64,000 nucleotides of DNA, from assembly GCA_028278225.1 (NCBI GenBank), contig JANQEU010000031.1, forward strand, positions 1 to 64,000, written 5' to 3'. The translations under genes and the position numbers were made by a program. The stretch is from Cyclobacteriaceae bacterium. GTDB lineage: Bacteria; Bacteroidota; Bacteroidia; Cytophagales; Cyclobacteriaceae. Numbering within the stretch: position 1 is the first letter of the stretch; each line of letters begins with the position of its first letter. Positions 16,933 to 24,990 of this stretch are shown piece by piece. Under the pieces are notes generated by a model. That model was given only the letters and a program-made list of their open reading frames with translations, was not told the DNA's origin and made no database searches.

Positions 16933-17116
16933 AGATACAACAAGTTATCGGGCAGAAATTGTCAAATCCATCCTCGATGAGAACCAGTTAAACGCAGTGC
17001 TGGTCAGCAAAAAAGACTCGGCCTATCAATTATTTGGTCATTTCGAAGTTCACGTCCGGAAAGAGGACGTGTTGAGGGCCATTAGGATCATCAGGGAGGA
17101 GATAAAGTTTGAGTAG
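16907..17116 (+). CDS. DUF2007 domain protein (putative signal-transducing protein)
   Basis: The ATG at 16907 begins MGEWQKVFEDTTSYRAEIVKSILDE, matching the start of DUF2007 proteins, so the upstream extension within the protease gene is not used. The 69-residue protein has the fold pattern of an alpha/beta ferredoxin-like domain: a helix that binds or sits on a sheet, then FEVHVRKEDVLRAIRIIRE. The function is unknown. It overlaps both neighbours (26 bases upstream, 8 bases into cdsA), as is common for this family in Bacteroidota. Confidence 0.85.
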   Translation: MGEWQKVFEDTTSYRAEIVKSILDENQLNAVLVSKKDSAYQLFGHFEVHVRKEDVLRAIRIIREEIKFE

Positions 17117-17927
17117 GTTTTCAGAACTATATCGGCGAATCATCTCGGCATTGATCGGTGCAATAGTCATCGTTTCCGCGCTCATTTATGGTGAGTGGAC
17201 TTACTTCATTGTGTTCCTTTTGATTGCTGTATTCGCACAATGGGAGTTTTACCGGCTAGTGCGGTTTCAGAGTTATGTACCCGTTCGGCTTTTAGGAGTA
17301 TTCATAGGGGGGTTGTTGTTCATTTTGAGTTTCCTGATTGAAAAAGGCATCCTGGAGAGCAGATACTACTTTGCAATATTTCCCCTGGCCTCCATGGTAT
17401 TTCTCATCAAACTTTACAAGAAATCAGATTCGAATCCATTCATCAATATTGCATTATTCTACCTCGGCATATGCTATGTGTCACTGCCGTTTACCCTGAT
17501 GAATGTCATTGTTTTCTATCATGATGAATACAGCTACCAGATATTGTTTGGACTACTATTGATGATCTGGGCAAGTGATACCGGTGCTTATTTTGCAGGA
17601 AGCGCCTTTGGCAAGACCAAATTATTCGAGCGCATCTCACCCAAAAAATCATGGGAAGGCAGCATAGGAGGTGCGATCGTTGCATTGGCTTTTGCAATTC
17701 TATTATCCAGGTACTACACTGACCTGAATGTGGTGGAATGGATCATCGCCGCAGGCATTGTAGTCGTGGCTGGAACATATGGTGATCTGGTCGAATCCTT
17801 ATTCAAAAGATCTTTATCTATTAAGGATTCCGGGAACATAATCCCGGGACACGGCGGTTTCCTGGACCGGTTTGACAGCCTGATCCTTTCAGTGCCATTT
17901 ATAGTAGTTTTTCTCAAACTTTTGTAA
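17109..17927 (+). CDS. cdsA: Phosphatidate cytidylyltransferase
   Basis: CdsA makes CDP-diacylglycerol from phosphatidate and CTP at the membrane, the branch point of phospholipid synthesis. The 272-residue protein has about seven membrane helices and the C-terminal CDS signature SIKDSGNIIPGHGGFLDRFDS, preceded by SPKKSWEGSIGG. The start is TTG 17109, which overlaps the DUF2007 stop. The psd-type gene 1.4 kb downstream acts in the same lipid pathway. Confidence 0.94.
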   Translation: MSRFSELYRRIISALIGAIVIVSALIYGEWTYFIVFLLIAVFAQWEFYRLVRFQSYVPVRLLGVFIGGLLFILSFLIEKGILESRYYFAIFPLASMVFLIKLYKKSDSNPFINIALFYLGICYVSLPFTLMNVIVFYHDEYSYQILFGLLLMIWASDTGAYFAGSAFGKTKLFERISPKKSWEGSIGGAIVALAFAILLSRYYTDLNVVEWIIAAGIVVVAGTYGDLVESLFKRSLSIKDSGNIIPGHGGFLDRFDSLILSVPFIVVFLKLL

Positions 17928-17947
17928 GCTTAGTTTATTATTACCAT

Positions 17948-17955
17948 TAGCTTTG
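17948..17955 (+). promoter_or_regulatory. Minus-7 box of the glutamate dehydrogenase gene
   Basis: TAGCTTTG fits TAnnTTTG, with TTTG at 17921-17924 23 bases upstream as minus-33 element. The leader would be about 45 bases. This indicates a separate promoter after cdsA. Confidence 0.5.
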
Positions 17956-18004
17956 CAATCGATTTTTTCTAACAAAGCAACATTACAATCCCAACTAAAT
18001 AATC

Positions 18005-19279
18005 ATGGCCTACATTGAGCCGGCTCCCATAAAGGATAAGGAAAATCCTTTTGAGTCAATGATGTCAAGATTCCAAATTGCAGCCGACCATCTTGGATTG
18101 GAAGAGGAGGTATACCATGTTTTGAAATCCCCGGTCAAGCAGGTGATCGTGTCCCTTCCTGTGACGATGGATCGCGGATCCATCCAGGTCTTTGAAGGGT
18201 ATCGTGTGATCCACTCCAATATCCTGGGGCCTTCGAAGGGCGGTGTAAGATTCGACATGGATGTCCACCTGGACGAGGTGAAGGCACTGGCTGCGTGGAT
18301 GACCTGGAAATGTGCTGTCGTAGACATACCATACGGAGGGGCGAAAGGCGGCATAAAGTGCAACCCCCGGAAAATGTCGAAAGGTGAGATGGAGCGGCTG
18401 ACCAGGGCTTATACCCAGGCCATGTATGAGATCATTGGGCCCGACAGAGATATACCAGCCCCTGATATGGGAACCGGCCCTCGCGAAATGGCCTGGATGA
18501 TGGACCAGTATTCTCGTGGGCACGGAATGACTGTAAATGCGGTGGTTACCGGAAAACCGTTGGTCCTTGGAGGTTCACTCGGAAGAGTGGAGGCTACAGG
18601 CCGAGGTGTAATGATATCTGCCCTGGCTGCTATGGAAAAGCTTCGTATTAATCCATTCAAGGCTACCTGTGCGATCCAGGGGTTTGGCAATGTGGGATCG
18701 TGGGCGGCACATCTCCTGGAAGAGAGGGGTGCGAAAATAGTGGCTGTAAGTGACCTTTCAGGCGCTTATTACAATGAAGAGGGAATCAATATTTCTGATG
18801 CCAATAAATATCGAAGTAATAATGAAGGGACCCTGGAAGGATATGCCGGCGCCGAGAAAATCGATCCTGATGAACTTCTCCTGCTGGATGTTGACGTGCT
18901 GGTACCGGCAGCAGTGGAAGATGTGATCACCGTGGCGAATGCAGACCGGATCAAGGCAAAGCTGATCGTAGAGGGCGCCAACGGACCCACCTCGGCAAAA
19001 GCTGACAAGATTTTGATGGAAAAAGACATCATGGCCGTCCCCGATATACTGGCTAATGCAGGTGGTGTCACTGTATCTTACTTTGAATGGGTACAGAACC
19101 GGCTGGGTTATAAATGGACAGCGGAGAGGGTCAGCAGGAGATCAGACCGGATCATGAAAGATGCTTTCAACAAAGTATACAAGACAGCACTGAAGCACAA
19201 TGTCTCCCTGAGAATTGCAGCCTATATGGTGGCCATAGACAAAGTGGCCAAAACTTACAAGTTCAGAGGAGGGTTTTAA
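18005..19279 (+). CDS. gdhA: Glu/Leu/Phe/Val dehydrogenase (glutamate dehydrogenase)
   Basis: The enzyme interconverts glutamate and 2-oxoglutarate plus ammonia with NAD(P). The 424-residue protein has the catalytic-lysine region MTWKCAVVDIPYGGAKGGI, the DRDIPAPDMGTGPREMAWMMD block, and the Rossmann motif CAIQGFGNVGSWAA followed by an acidic residue region. ANAGGVTVSYFEWVQN closes the active site. Length and motifs fit the short hexameric GDH (GdhA/RocG/GudB-like) group. Cofactor preference cannot be settled. It has its own promoter box. Confidence 0.93.
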   Translation: MAYIEPAPIKDKENPFESMMSRFQIAADHLGLEEEVYHVLKSPVKQVIVSLPVTMDRGSIQVFEGYRVIHSNILGPSKGGVRFDMDVHLDEVKALAAWMTWKCAVVDIPYGGAKGGIKCNPRKMSKGEMERLTRAYTQAMYEIIGPDRDIPAPDMGTGPREMAWMMDQYSRGHGMTVNAVVTGKPLVLGGSLGRVEATGRGVMISALAAMEKLRINPFKATCAIQGFGNVGSWAAHLLEERGAKIVAVSDLSGAYYNEEGINISDANKYRSNNEGTLEGYAGAEKIDPDELLLLDVDVLVPAAVEDVITVANADRIKAKLIVEGANGPTSAKADKILMEKDIMAVPDILANAGGVTVSYFEWVQNRLGYKWTAERVSRRSDRIMKDAFNKVYKTALKHNVSLRIAAYMVAIDKVAKTYKFRGGF

Positions 19280-19287
19280 AATCTGCG

Positions 19288-19944
19288 ATGAGAATACACA
19301 AAGAAGGTTTTGCTATCATACCCGTTTCAGCAGTGTTAGTAGCGCTTCTGTATGCCTTCTTGTCATGGCTCAACCCTTATGAAATTATTGAATGGATCCT
19401 GGGAATTGCAGCGATCGTTTTCTGGTTCCTGATCATTTCATTTTTCAGGGTCCCCAAAACCAACTCTCCCGGAAATCCCAAAGCCGTTCTGGCTCCTGCC
19501 GAAGGTAAGGTGGTGGTGATAGAAAAAACGCAAGAGGACGAGTATCTTAAAGAAGACCGTATTCAGATTTCCATCTTCATGTCCCCTCTAAATGTGCATG
19601 TAAACAGAAGTCCGGTTGGCGGTGAAATATCTTACTACAAATATCATCCTGGAAAATACCTGGTTGCATGGCATCCTAAATCAAGCACCGAAAATGAAAG
19701 GACATCCATCTCGTATAAAATGTCCGATGGTACGGAAATCCTGATGCGGCAGATCGCCGGTGCAGTTGCCCGACGCATTAGATTCTACAAGAAAGAGAAA
19801 GATGTCGTGAAGGCTGGAGATGAAGTCGGATTTATACGTTTTGGTAGCAGAGTGGATGTGTTTTTGCCCGTAAATTCTGCTATTAAGGTGGGAATTGGAG
19901 ACAAGACAACCGGTGGTGAAACCATCCTCGCCGAACTGCCCTGA
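19288..19944 (+). CDS. psd: Phosphatidylserine decarboxylase, short (archaeal-type) form
   Basis: The ATG at 19288 lies eight bases after the dehydrogenase stop; longer frames start inside that gene and are not used. The 218-residue protein has two N-terminal membrane helices, then the Psd core with LAPAEGKVV, FMSPLNVHVNRSPVGG, YHPGKYLVAWHPKSSTENER and the self-cleavage site RFGSRVDVFLP, where the Gly-Ser bond is processed to give the pyruvoyl group. It makes phosphatidylethanolamine in the membrane. Confidence 0.92.
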   Translation: MRIHKEGFAIIPVSAVLVALLYAFLSWLNPYEIIEWILGIAAIVFWFLIISFFRVPKTNSPGNPKAVLAPAEGKVVVIEKTQEDEYLKEDRIQISIFMSPLNVHVNRSPVGGEISYYKYHPGKYLVAWHPKSSTENERTSISYKMSDGTEILMRQIAGAVARRIRFYKKEKDVVKAGDEVGFIRFGSRVDVFLPVNSAIKVGIGDKTTGGETILAELP

Positions 19945-20001
19945 ATTTTTTTATTAATAAATAATACCTATTTTCAAGCATAACTAATCCAAATAAGAAA
20001 C

Positions 20002-20484
20002 ATGTCTTCTAACAATTATGCCGGTTTTTGGCTGCGTTTCGTTGCTTATGTCGTTGACTATATTATCATTTATATTCTACAGTCTTTTCTTATCATTCCG
20101 ATTCTGGCAATGATGGGGATTACTTTTTTTGCGACGGAGGGATTTGATCTGAGCGACATGGACGACGAGGAAATTGTCGGAATGGTTTTTGCCTTTGCCA
20201 GCGCTATGGCTTCCGTCGCTTTTTTGAGTTATATCGTACAGGTGTTGTATTTCACGATAATGGAAGCCAGCAAGTATCAGGCTACTCTCGGTAAAATGGC
20301 TTTGGGGATCAAAGTGACCGATATGAATGGTAAACCATTGGATTTTGTAAAAGCACTGCTTCGAAATATATCCAAGATCATCTCGGGATTTTTACTGATG
20401 ATCGGGTATATCATGGCCGGTCTGACAGAAAAGAAACAGGCGCTGCATGATATGATCGCCGGATGTCTTGTGGTGAAGAAATAA
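20002..20484 (+). CDS. RDD family membrane protein
   Basis: The 160-residue protein begins with the RDD pattern GFWLRFVAYVVDYIIIY, in which the Arg and two Asp positions are the family signature. Three or four hydrophobic segments follow, then the TLGKMALGIKVTDMNGKPLDF block and LLRNISKIIS. RDD proteins are small membrane proteins, some linked to ion transport; no specific role can be assigned. It converges on the fRMsr gene. Confidence 0.9.
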   Translation: MSSNNYAGFWLRFVAYVVDYIIIYILQSFLIIPILAMMGITFFATEGFDLSDMDDEEIVGMVFAFASAMASVAFLSYIVQVLYFTIMEASKYQATLGKMALGIKVTDMNGKPLDFVKALLRNISKIISGFLLMIGYIMAGLTEKKQALHDMIAGCLVVKK

Positions 20485-20490
20485 GCTCAA

Positions 20491-20961
20491 TTACAAAAAT
20501 TTAAGTATTTCCTGCAGATACCGTTGATCTGTTTGATCAAAGGTATCGAGTTCATTACTGTCGACATCGAGGACAAGTCTGACCTCTCCGTCCTTAAAGA
20601 CCGGTATCACAATTTCGGACTTTGATTCACTGCTGCATGCGATGTGCCCGGGGAACTCATCGACGTTTGGCACGATTTGCGTATCCCCAGTCTCCCAGGC
20701 TTTACCACAAACTCCTTTGCCCTTTTCAATCCTGGTGCACGCTACAGGACCCTGAAAGGGACCCAAAACCAATTCATCATCTTTCACCAGGTAAAATCCA
20801 ACCCAAAAGAAGTTCATGCCATATTTCAAAGCAGAAGCCAGGTTTGCCAGATTGGCTATCAGGTCCGGTTCCTCTCCGATAAGAGCCCGAATCTGGGGAA
20901 GTAAGGATTTGTACTTTTCCTCTTTGGTCAGTCCCTGGGCAATAATTAATTCCTCTGGCAT
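20491..20961 (-). CDS. msrC: Free methionine-(R)-sulfoxide reductase (GAF domain)
   Basis: fRMsr reduces free methionine R-sulfoxide, a product of oxidative stress. The 156-residue GAF-domain protein keeps all three active-site cysteines: Cys75 in GPVACTRI, Cys85 in GKGVCGKAW and Cys109 in GHIACSSESKSEI. The ATG at 20961 fits family length and follows one base after the upstream cupin gene; the open frame further upstream is not used. It closes the ribD-cupin-msrC operon. Confidence 0.92.
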   Translation of the reverse strand: MPEELIIAQGLTKEEKYKSLLPQIRALIGEEPDLIANLANLASALKYGMNFFWVGFYLVKDDELVLGPFQGPVACTRIEKGKGVCGKAWETGDTQIVPNVDEFPGHIACSSESKSEIVIPVFKDGEVRLVLDVDSNELDTFDQTDQRYLQEILKFL

Positions 20962-20962
20962 T

Positions 20963-21328
20963 TTACAAGTGTTGGAGGTCTGTCTTTGTAAAGTCACCTT
21001 CCTGGCTCCCTGTATTGATCGTTTGTGAAGGCTCAAACATCAAAATGTATGTTTCACCTTTCGACACGGGCCTGTGCTCCACTCCTCTGGGAATTACCGC
21101 ATAGTCTCCTTCCCTGAGAGCTATCACACCATCTCTCAGCTCAATCTTCATTTCACCTTTCACCACATAAAAAAATTCATCCTCGTTTTCATGCGAGTGC
21201 CAGACAAATTCTCCCCGGATCTTCGCAATTTTGACTGATTGTCCATTCAGCTCGGCAATTATACGAGGATGCCAATGGTCATCAAATCTTCCATATTTTT
21301 CCAAAAGGCTGCCTTTAGTGATTTCCAT
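20963..21328 (-). CDS. Cupin domain protein
   Basis: The 121-residue single-domain cupin has the two motifs: GEFVWHSHENEDEFFYVVKGEM, with two His and a Glu for metal binding, and the second motif GDYAVIPRGVEHRPV with the fourth ligand. The specific reaction is unknown. Its start at 21328 overlaps the ribD stop by 14 bases and its stop is adjacent to msrC. Confidence 0.9.
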   Translation of the reverse strand: MEITKGSLLEKYGRFDDHWHPRIIAELNGQSVKIAKIRGEFVWHSHENEDEFFYVVKGEMKIELRDGVIALREGDYAVIPRGVEHRPVSKGETYILMFEPSQTINTGSQEGDFTKTDLQHL

Positions 21329-22352
21329 TTTCGTAGTAATATAACTGATCATTCAGAACACTTTTGATCCCGGATGGGTTCATTTGAAGTTTTGGAGCAG
21401 GAATACCTTTTTCAAACCTGACTTCAGATTCAAAAACACGGGCTTCATCCCATAGATCGCTTTCAATGAACCGACTAATTGTAAGGGAACCTCCTTCCAC
21501 AATCACAGATTGAATGTTTCTCTGACACAATTCGTCACATATTTGGAGTATTGTTTTGTCAGGATCCACTTTAATGTATTCGGCTGACTTCCCTGCTTTG
21601 TCCTGCAGGTAGTTGAAAATTAGGGTACGTGCTGTCCCATCCAGTAAATTGAGGTCAGAAGACCTCACCTCAAGGTTAGGATCCAAAGCAATGCGAACAG
21701 GATTATTACCTTTCCAGTCCCGGGCAGTTAATGAAGGATTATCATATTTCAGGGTATTTTTTCCAACCAGAACTGCATCCTCCTCCGTCCTCCATTTATG
21801 AACCATCTGCCTTGAATATTTATTACTGATCCACTTCGATGCAAAGTCTTCACGAGCAAGAAAACCATCTCCTGTCTGTGCCCACTTTAAGATTATGTAT
21901 GGCCTTTGCCGTCGATGAAATGTGTTAAATCTTCTGTTTAACTCTACTGATCTCTTCTCCAATACACCTTCAATCACTTCAATTCCCGCCTGTTTCAGAA
22001 TTTTGATGCCATTTCCATTTACCTCAGGATTCGGATCCTTGGTGGCAATCACTACACGGTGGAGTTTATTTCTGGCAATGAGATCCGCGCAGGGTGGAGT
22101 TTTACCAAAATGTGAGCAGGGCTCCAAAGTCACATACATTGTGGAATCCTTCAGAAGATCCTTTTCTTTTACCCGGTTTATCGCATTTACTTCGGCGTGT
22201 GGGCCTCCGCATTTTTGATGGAATCCCTCTCCAATGATCTTGTCACCATGAACAATAACACACCCAACCATCGGATTTGGACTCACATAGCCCCTACCCA
22301 GTTCGCCAAGTTCCAGGGCACGTGCCATAAAGTGGTCATGAGGATTCGTCAT
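21315..22352 (-). CDS. ribD: Bifunctional riboflavin deaminase/reductase
   Basis: RibD carries out the second and third steps of riboflavin synthesis. The 345-residue protein has the N-terminal deaminase zinc site HAEVNAI and TLEPCSHFGKTPPCADLI, and the C-terminal reductase domain starting near YIILKWAQTGDG, with GKNTLKYDNPSLTAR and the NADPH-binding VIVEGGSLTISRFIE. Other rib genes are not nearby. It is divergent from prmC with 27 bases between start codons. Confidence 0.95.
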   Translation of the reverse strand: MTNPHDHFMARALELGELGRGYVSPNPMVGCVIVHGDKIIGEGFHQKCGGPHAEVNAINRVKEKDLLKDSTMYVTLEPCSHFGKTPPCADLIARNKLHRVVIATKDPNPEVNGNGIKILKQAGIEVIEGVLEKRSVELNRRFNTFHRRQRPYIILKWAQTGDGFLAREDFASKWISNKYSRQMVHKWRTEEDAVLVGKNTLKYDNPSLTARDWKGNNPVRIALDPNLEVRSSDLNLLDGTARTLIFNYLQDKAGKSAEYIKVDPDKTILQICDELCQRNIQSVIVEGGSLTISRFIESDLWDEARVFESEVRFEKGIPAPKLQMNPSGIKSVLNDQLYYYENGNH

Positions 22353-22379
22353 AGAATGCTAAATTCGTGATTCTTGGTC

Positions 22380-23231
22380 ATGCAGCAAACATCACGGAAG
22401 TTTTTCAGATCACTGGTGAATGAACTTTCATCGTGCCATTCTCCTATTGAGGCAGAATCACTCGTATACTGGTTGTTGGAAGATATTGCAGAGATCAGCA
22501 AGCAGGATGTCCTGGTGGACAGGAACGTGGATCTGAGCGATGAGATCATTGAAGAATTAGGCAAGGCACTTTCACGACTGAAAAATCATGAGCCAATTCA
22601 GCATATTCTGGGATACTCATACTTCTATGGCCGAAAATTTATCGTAAACAAAGATGTGCTGATACCCCGACAGGAGACTGAGGAACTGGTCTCCTGGATA
22701 CTGGAGGAAACAGGTGAAAACAAATGTGAGCTTTTAGATATCGGGACAGGTACAGGTATCATCCCAATTACCATAGCAGCGGAAAATGAAAATGCAAGGT
22801 GTTTTGGATGGGATGTGTCAAAATATACGCTGAAAACTGCCCGGAAAAACAATCAAACGAATGGTACCCGGGTGATATTTGAAGAGGTAAACATCTTGGA
22901 CAAAGTTGCCTCCTCAAGACAATTTGATGTGATTGTTAGTAATCCGCCTTATGTCCTGGAGTCCGAGAAAAAATCACTATCAAAAAATGTACTGGACTAT
23001 GACCCTCAAATAGCACTGTTTGTGCCGGACGCTGATCCGCTCAAATTTTATAAAGCCATAGCCATATTCGCCAAGGATCATTTGAGAAAAGGAGGCAGGT
23101 TGTATTTTGAGATCAACGAAAGATTTGGAGCAGAGGTCTGTCAATTATTAGGAGGTTTTGAATACAGGGAAATTGAATTACGTCAGGATCTTAACAAAAA
23201 AGACCGTATGGTCAAAGCTGTCTTGGACTAG
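22380..23231 (+). CDS. prmC: Peptide chain release factor N5-glutamine methyltransferase
   Basis: PrmC methylates the GGQ glutamine of release factors. The 283-residue protein has an N-terminal helical domain, the PRQETEELV segment, SAM-binding LLDIGTGTGIIPITIA and the catalytic NPPYV. The ATG at 22380 is preferred over a TTG two codons earlier. It is followed ten bases later by the convergent TonB-like gene. Confidence 0.94.
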   Translation: MQQTSRKFFRSLVNELSSCHSPIEAESLVYWLLEDIAEISKQDVLVDRNVDLSDEIIEELGKALSRLKNHEPIQHILGYSYFYGRKFIVNKDVLIPRQETEELVSWILEETGENKCELLDIGTGTGIIPITIAAENENARCFGWDVSKYTLKTARKNNQTNGTRVIFEEVNILDKVASSRQFDVIVSNPPYVLESEKKSLSKNVLDYDPQIALFVPDADPLKFYKAIAIFAKDHLRKGGRLYFEINERFGAEVCQLLGGFEYREIELRQDLNKKDRMVKAVLD

Positions 23232-23241
23232 TGTCAAGTCA

Positions 23242-24306
23242 CTAGGGGAAAACAATTTCAATATCCAGCTGACCTGTAACTGTAGAATCATTCTGAGCCG
23301 CAGGGATCCATCCGGAAGCCCAGTCATTAACAAGTCGGACGGCCTCCTGATCACATCCAAACCCGAGCCCTTCTTTAATTACCACCTCAGACAATCGTCC
23401 CGATTCATTTATTGTCAGAGTTAGGATAACGGTACCTTCAACAAGAAATTGGCGAGCTGAATCCGGATATACTTTATTTGCTTCCAGGTATTGATTAAAC
23501 ACCTCGATTCCTCCCGCCGGAGCAGGACTGGTTGCAGGTGAAACAGCAGATCGCGCGCCTGCAACACCAGGTTGAGTTGGGGTGGCTGTCAACTGAGCCT
23601 GTGGAATAGCACGCTCCGCTTTTTTCTCCTCTTCTTCAAAAGTGGTTACTGCCATGTCCTGCCCCTGTATGTCAGCTTCAGCAGGTTCATCCCCGGCGAC
23701 ATCAAATTCATCTGCTATATCGTCAGCCAGGGCTATTGTCTCTTCAGCAACAGGTAGTTCCGCTGCCGGGCCGGCACCCGTAGTTTCCGTTTCAGCAGCA
23801 GTAGCAATATTCTCCGTTTCGACGGGCTCTTCAATCACCGGAGTGGGTTGTTGCTCTGTTTCCACAACAGTCGCTACTGGATCTTGAATCACTTCATCAG
23901 GAATAATTGCTGATGAATCAAACTCCTGTTCTGGGATGGGGGTTGTCACTTCTTCAGGTTCAGCGCTCTCCATGACCTCCTCTTTCTGCTTCATCGCAAT
24001 CTCATCCTGCATTTGAAAACGTCCTGAAGCATACCACACACCAAGTCCTGCCATGGTCAGAACCGCCACCGAGGCTGCAATCTTCAACCAGACATTGGGA
24101 GTTCTGTTAATCTTAGCACTCAGGGATTGCAGATCTTCCCTCACCTCCTCGGGATCGATACTTTCCAGCCCCTCCAGGGCTTCCTGTTCAAAATCCGACC
24201 GCAATACCTCCTGCTCAAAGGCATTCCGTTTTTTGTCTGAAAGAGCTCCTTCCAGATATTTGAAATATTTCTCTTTGCCCCTGGTATGGTCTTTATTCGT
24301 TGACAT
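23242..24306 (-). CDS. Anti-sigma-like / TonB C-terminal domain fusion protein
   Basis: The 354-residue protein has three parts. The N-terminal 70 residues (KYLEGALSDKKRNAFEQEV, DFEQEALEGLESID) resemble cytoplasmic anti-sigma/oligomerisation segments. One membrane helix (about 73-91) follows. A long Glu/Pro/Ala-rich periplasmic linker (about 95-260) leads to a C-terminal TonB-like domain: VFNQYLEANKVYPDSA...VEGTVILTLTINESGRL. The gene overlaps the ECF sigma factor by 14 bases and is probably its membrane-bound regulator. The TonB domain lacks an ExbBD partner here, so energy transduction is not proven. Confidence 0.8.
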   Translation of the reverse strand: MSTNKDHTRGKEKYFKYLEGALSDKKRNAFEQEVLRSDFEQEALEGLESIDPEEVREDLQSLSAKINRTPNVWLKIAASVAVLTMAGLGVWYASGRFQMQDEIAMKQKEEVMESAEPEEVTTPIPEQEFDSSAIIPDEVIQDPVATVVETEQQPTPVIEEPVETENIATAAETETTGAGPAAELPVAEETIALADDIADEFDVAGDEPAEADIQGQDMAVTTFEEEEKKAERAIPQAQLTATPTQPGVAGARSAVSPATSPAPAGGIEVFNQYLEANKVYPDSARQFLVEGTVILTLTINESGRLSEVVIKEGLGFGCDQEAVRLVNDWASGWIPAAQNDSTVTGQLDIEIVFP

Positions 24307-24865
24307 GTTTTTGCTCCATACAGTTCTTCAGATTTCGCTTACCATTTTGAATATAACTCTTAACCTCTTTCAAAGAGAGTTTAGTTGTTTCGCTCACTTT
24401 GGCATAACTCTTCTTTTCCAGGTAAAACAGACGCACACATGTCTTTTGATCATCTTTCAGGCGCTCAATACATTCTTCCAGTGACTTCAAATTATCCTCC
24501 AGCTGAATACTCTCATCTCTATGATTCTCCGAAAAGTCAATTTCCATAAAATTTTCATCCATTGTCACAATTTCTTTGCTCCTTCTCAATTTGACGAGGC
24601 AGTGATTTTTACTGACAGTGTAAAGCCAGCTCTTAAAAAATTGCACCTTCTCCGTCAGCAAGACATGGGATAGTTTCTCAAAAATATCCATAACCGCATC
24701 CTGACTATCTTCCCTGTTTTTAAGATACTTCAGGCACAATCCGTATACAAGGTGGAGATACCTGTCATAAAGTACACCCAGATATTCTACCTCCCCGTTT
24801 TTCCGGTACTTTTCGAGAAGTTCAAAGTCAGATAGCGATTTGATATTTAATGGAATAATCCTCAC
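24293..24865 (-). CDS. ECF-type RNA polymerase sigma factor
   Basis: The 190-residue protein has region 2 (LYDRYLHLVYGLCLKYLKNREDSQDAVMDIFEKL, with the aromatic DNA-melting segment FKSWLYTVSKNHCL) and region 4 (ERLKDDQKTCVRLFYLEKKSYAKVSETTKLSLKEVKSYIQNGKRNLK). The GTG start at 24865 has GAGG close upstream. It is the first gene of a two-gene operon with the anti-sigma/TonB-like protein and is divergent from the von Willebrand A gene, which is the obvious candidate target. Confidence 0.92.
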   Translation of the reverse strand: MRIIPLNIKSLSDFELLEKYRKNGEVEYLGVLYDRYLHLVYGLCLKYLKNREDSQDAVMDIFEKLSHVLLTEKVQFFKSWLYTVSKNHCLVKLRRSKEIVTMDENFMEIDFSENHRDESIQLEDNLKSLEECIERLKDDQKTCVRLFYLEKKSYAKVSETTKLSLKEVKSYIQNGKRNLKNCMEQKHVNE

Positions 24866-24990
24866 CTCTAGTCAAGGAGTTTCTTTCAATCGGCAGATCA
24901 AATAACGTCCATCAAATTATTTTCTGGAATTTTTTATGGAAAAATATTACTCGGGGCATCCTATGTTCAGAAACAAAAATTACAATCAAA

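Noticed and set aside
18065-18523. 152-residue minus-strand open frame
   Set aside because: It is antisense to the glutamate dehydrogenase gene, whose motifs are complete.
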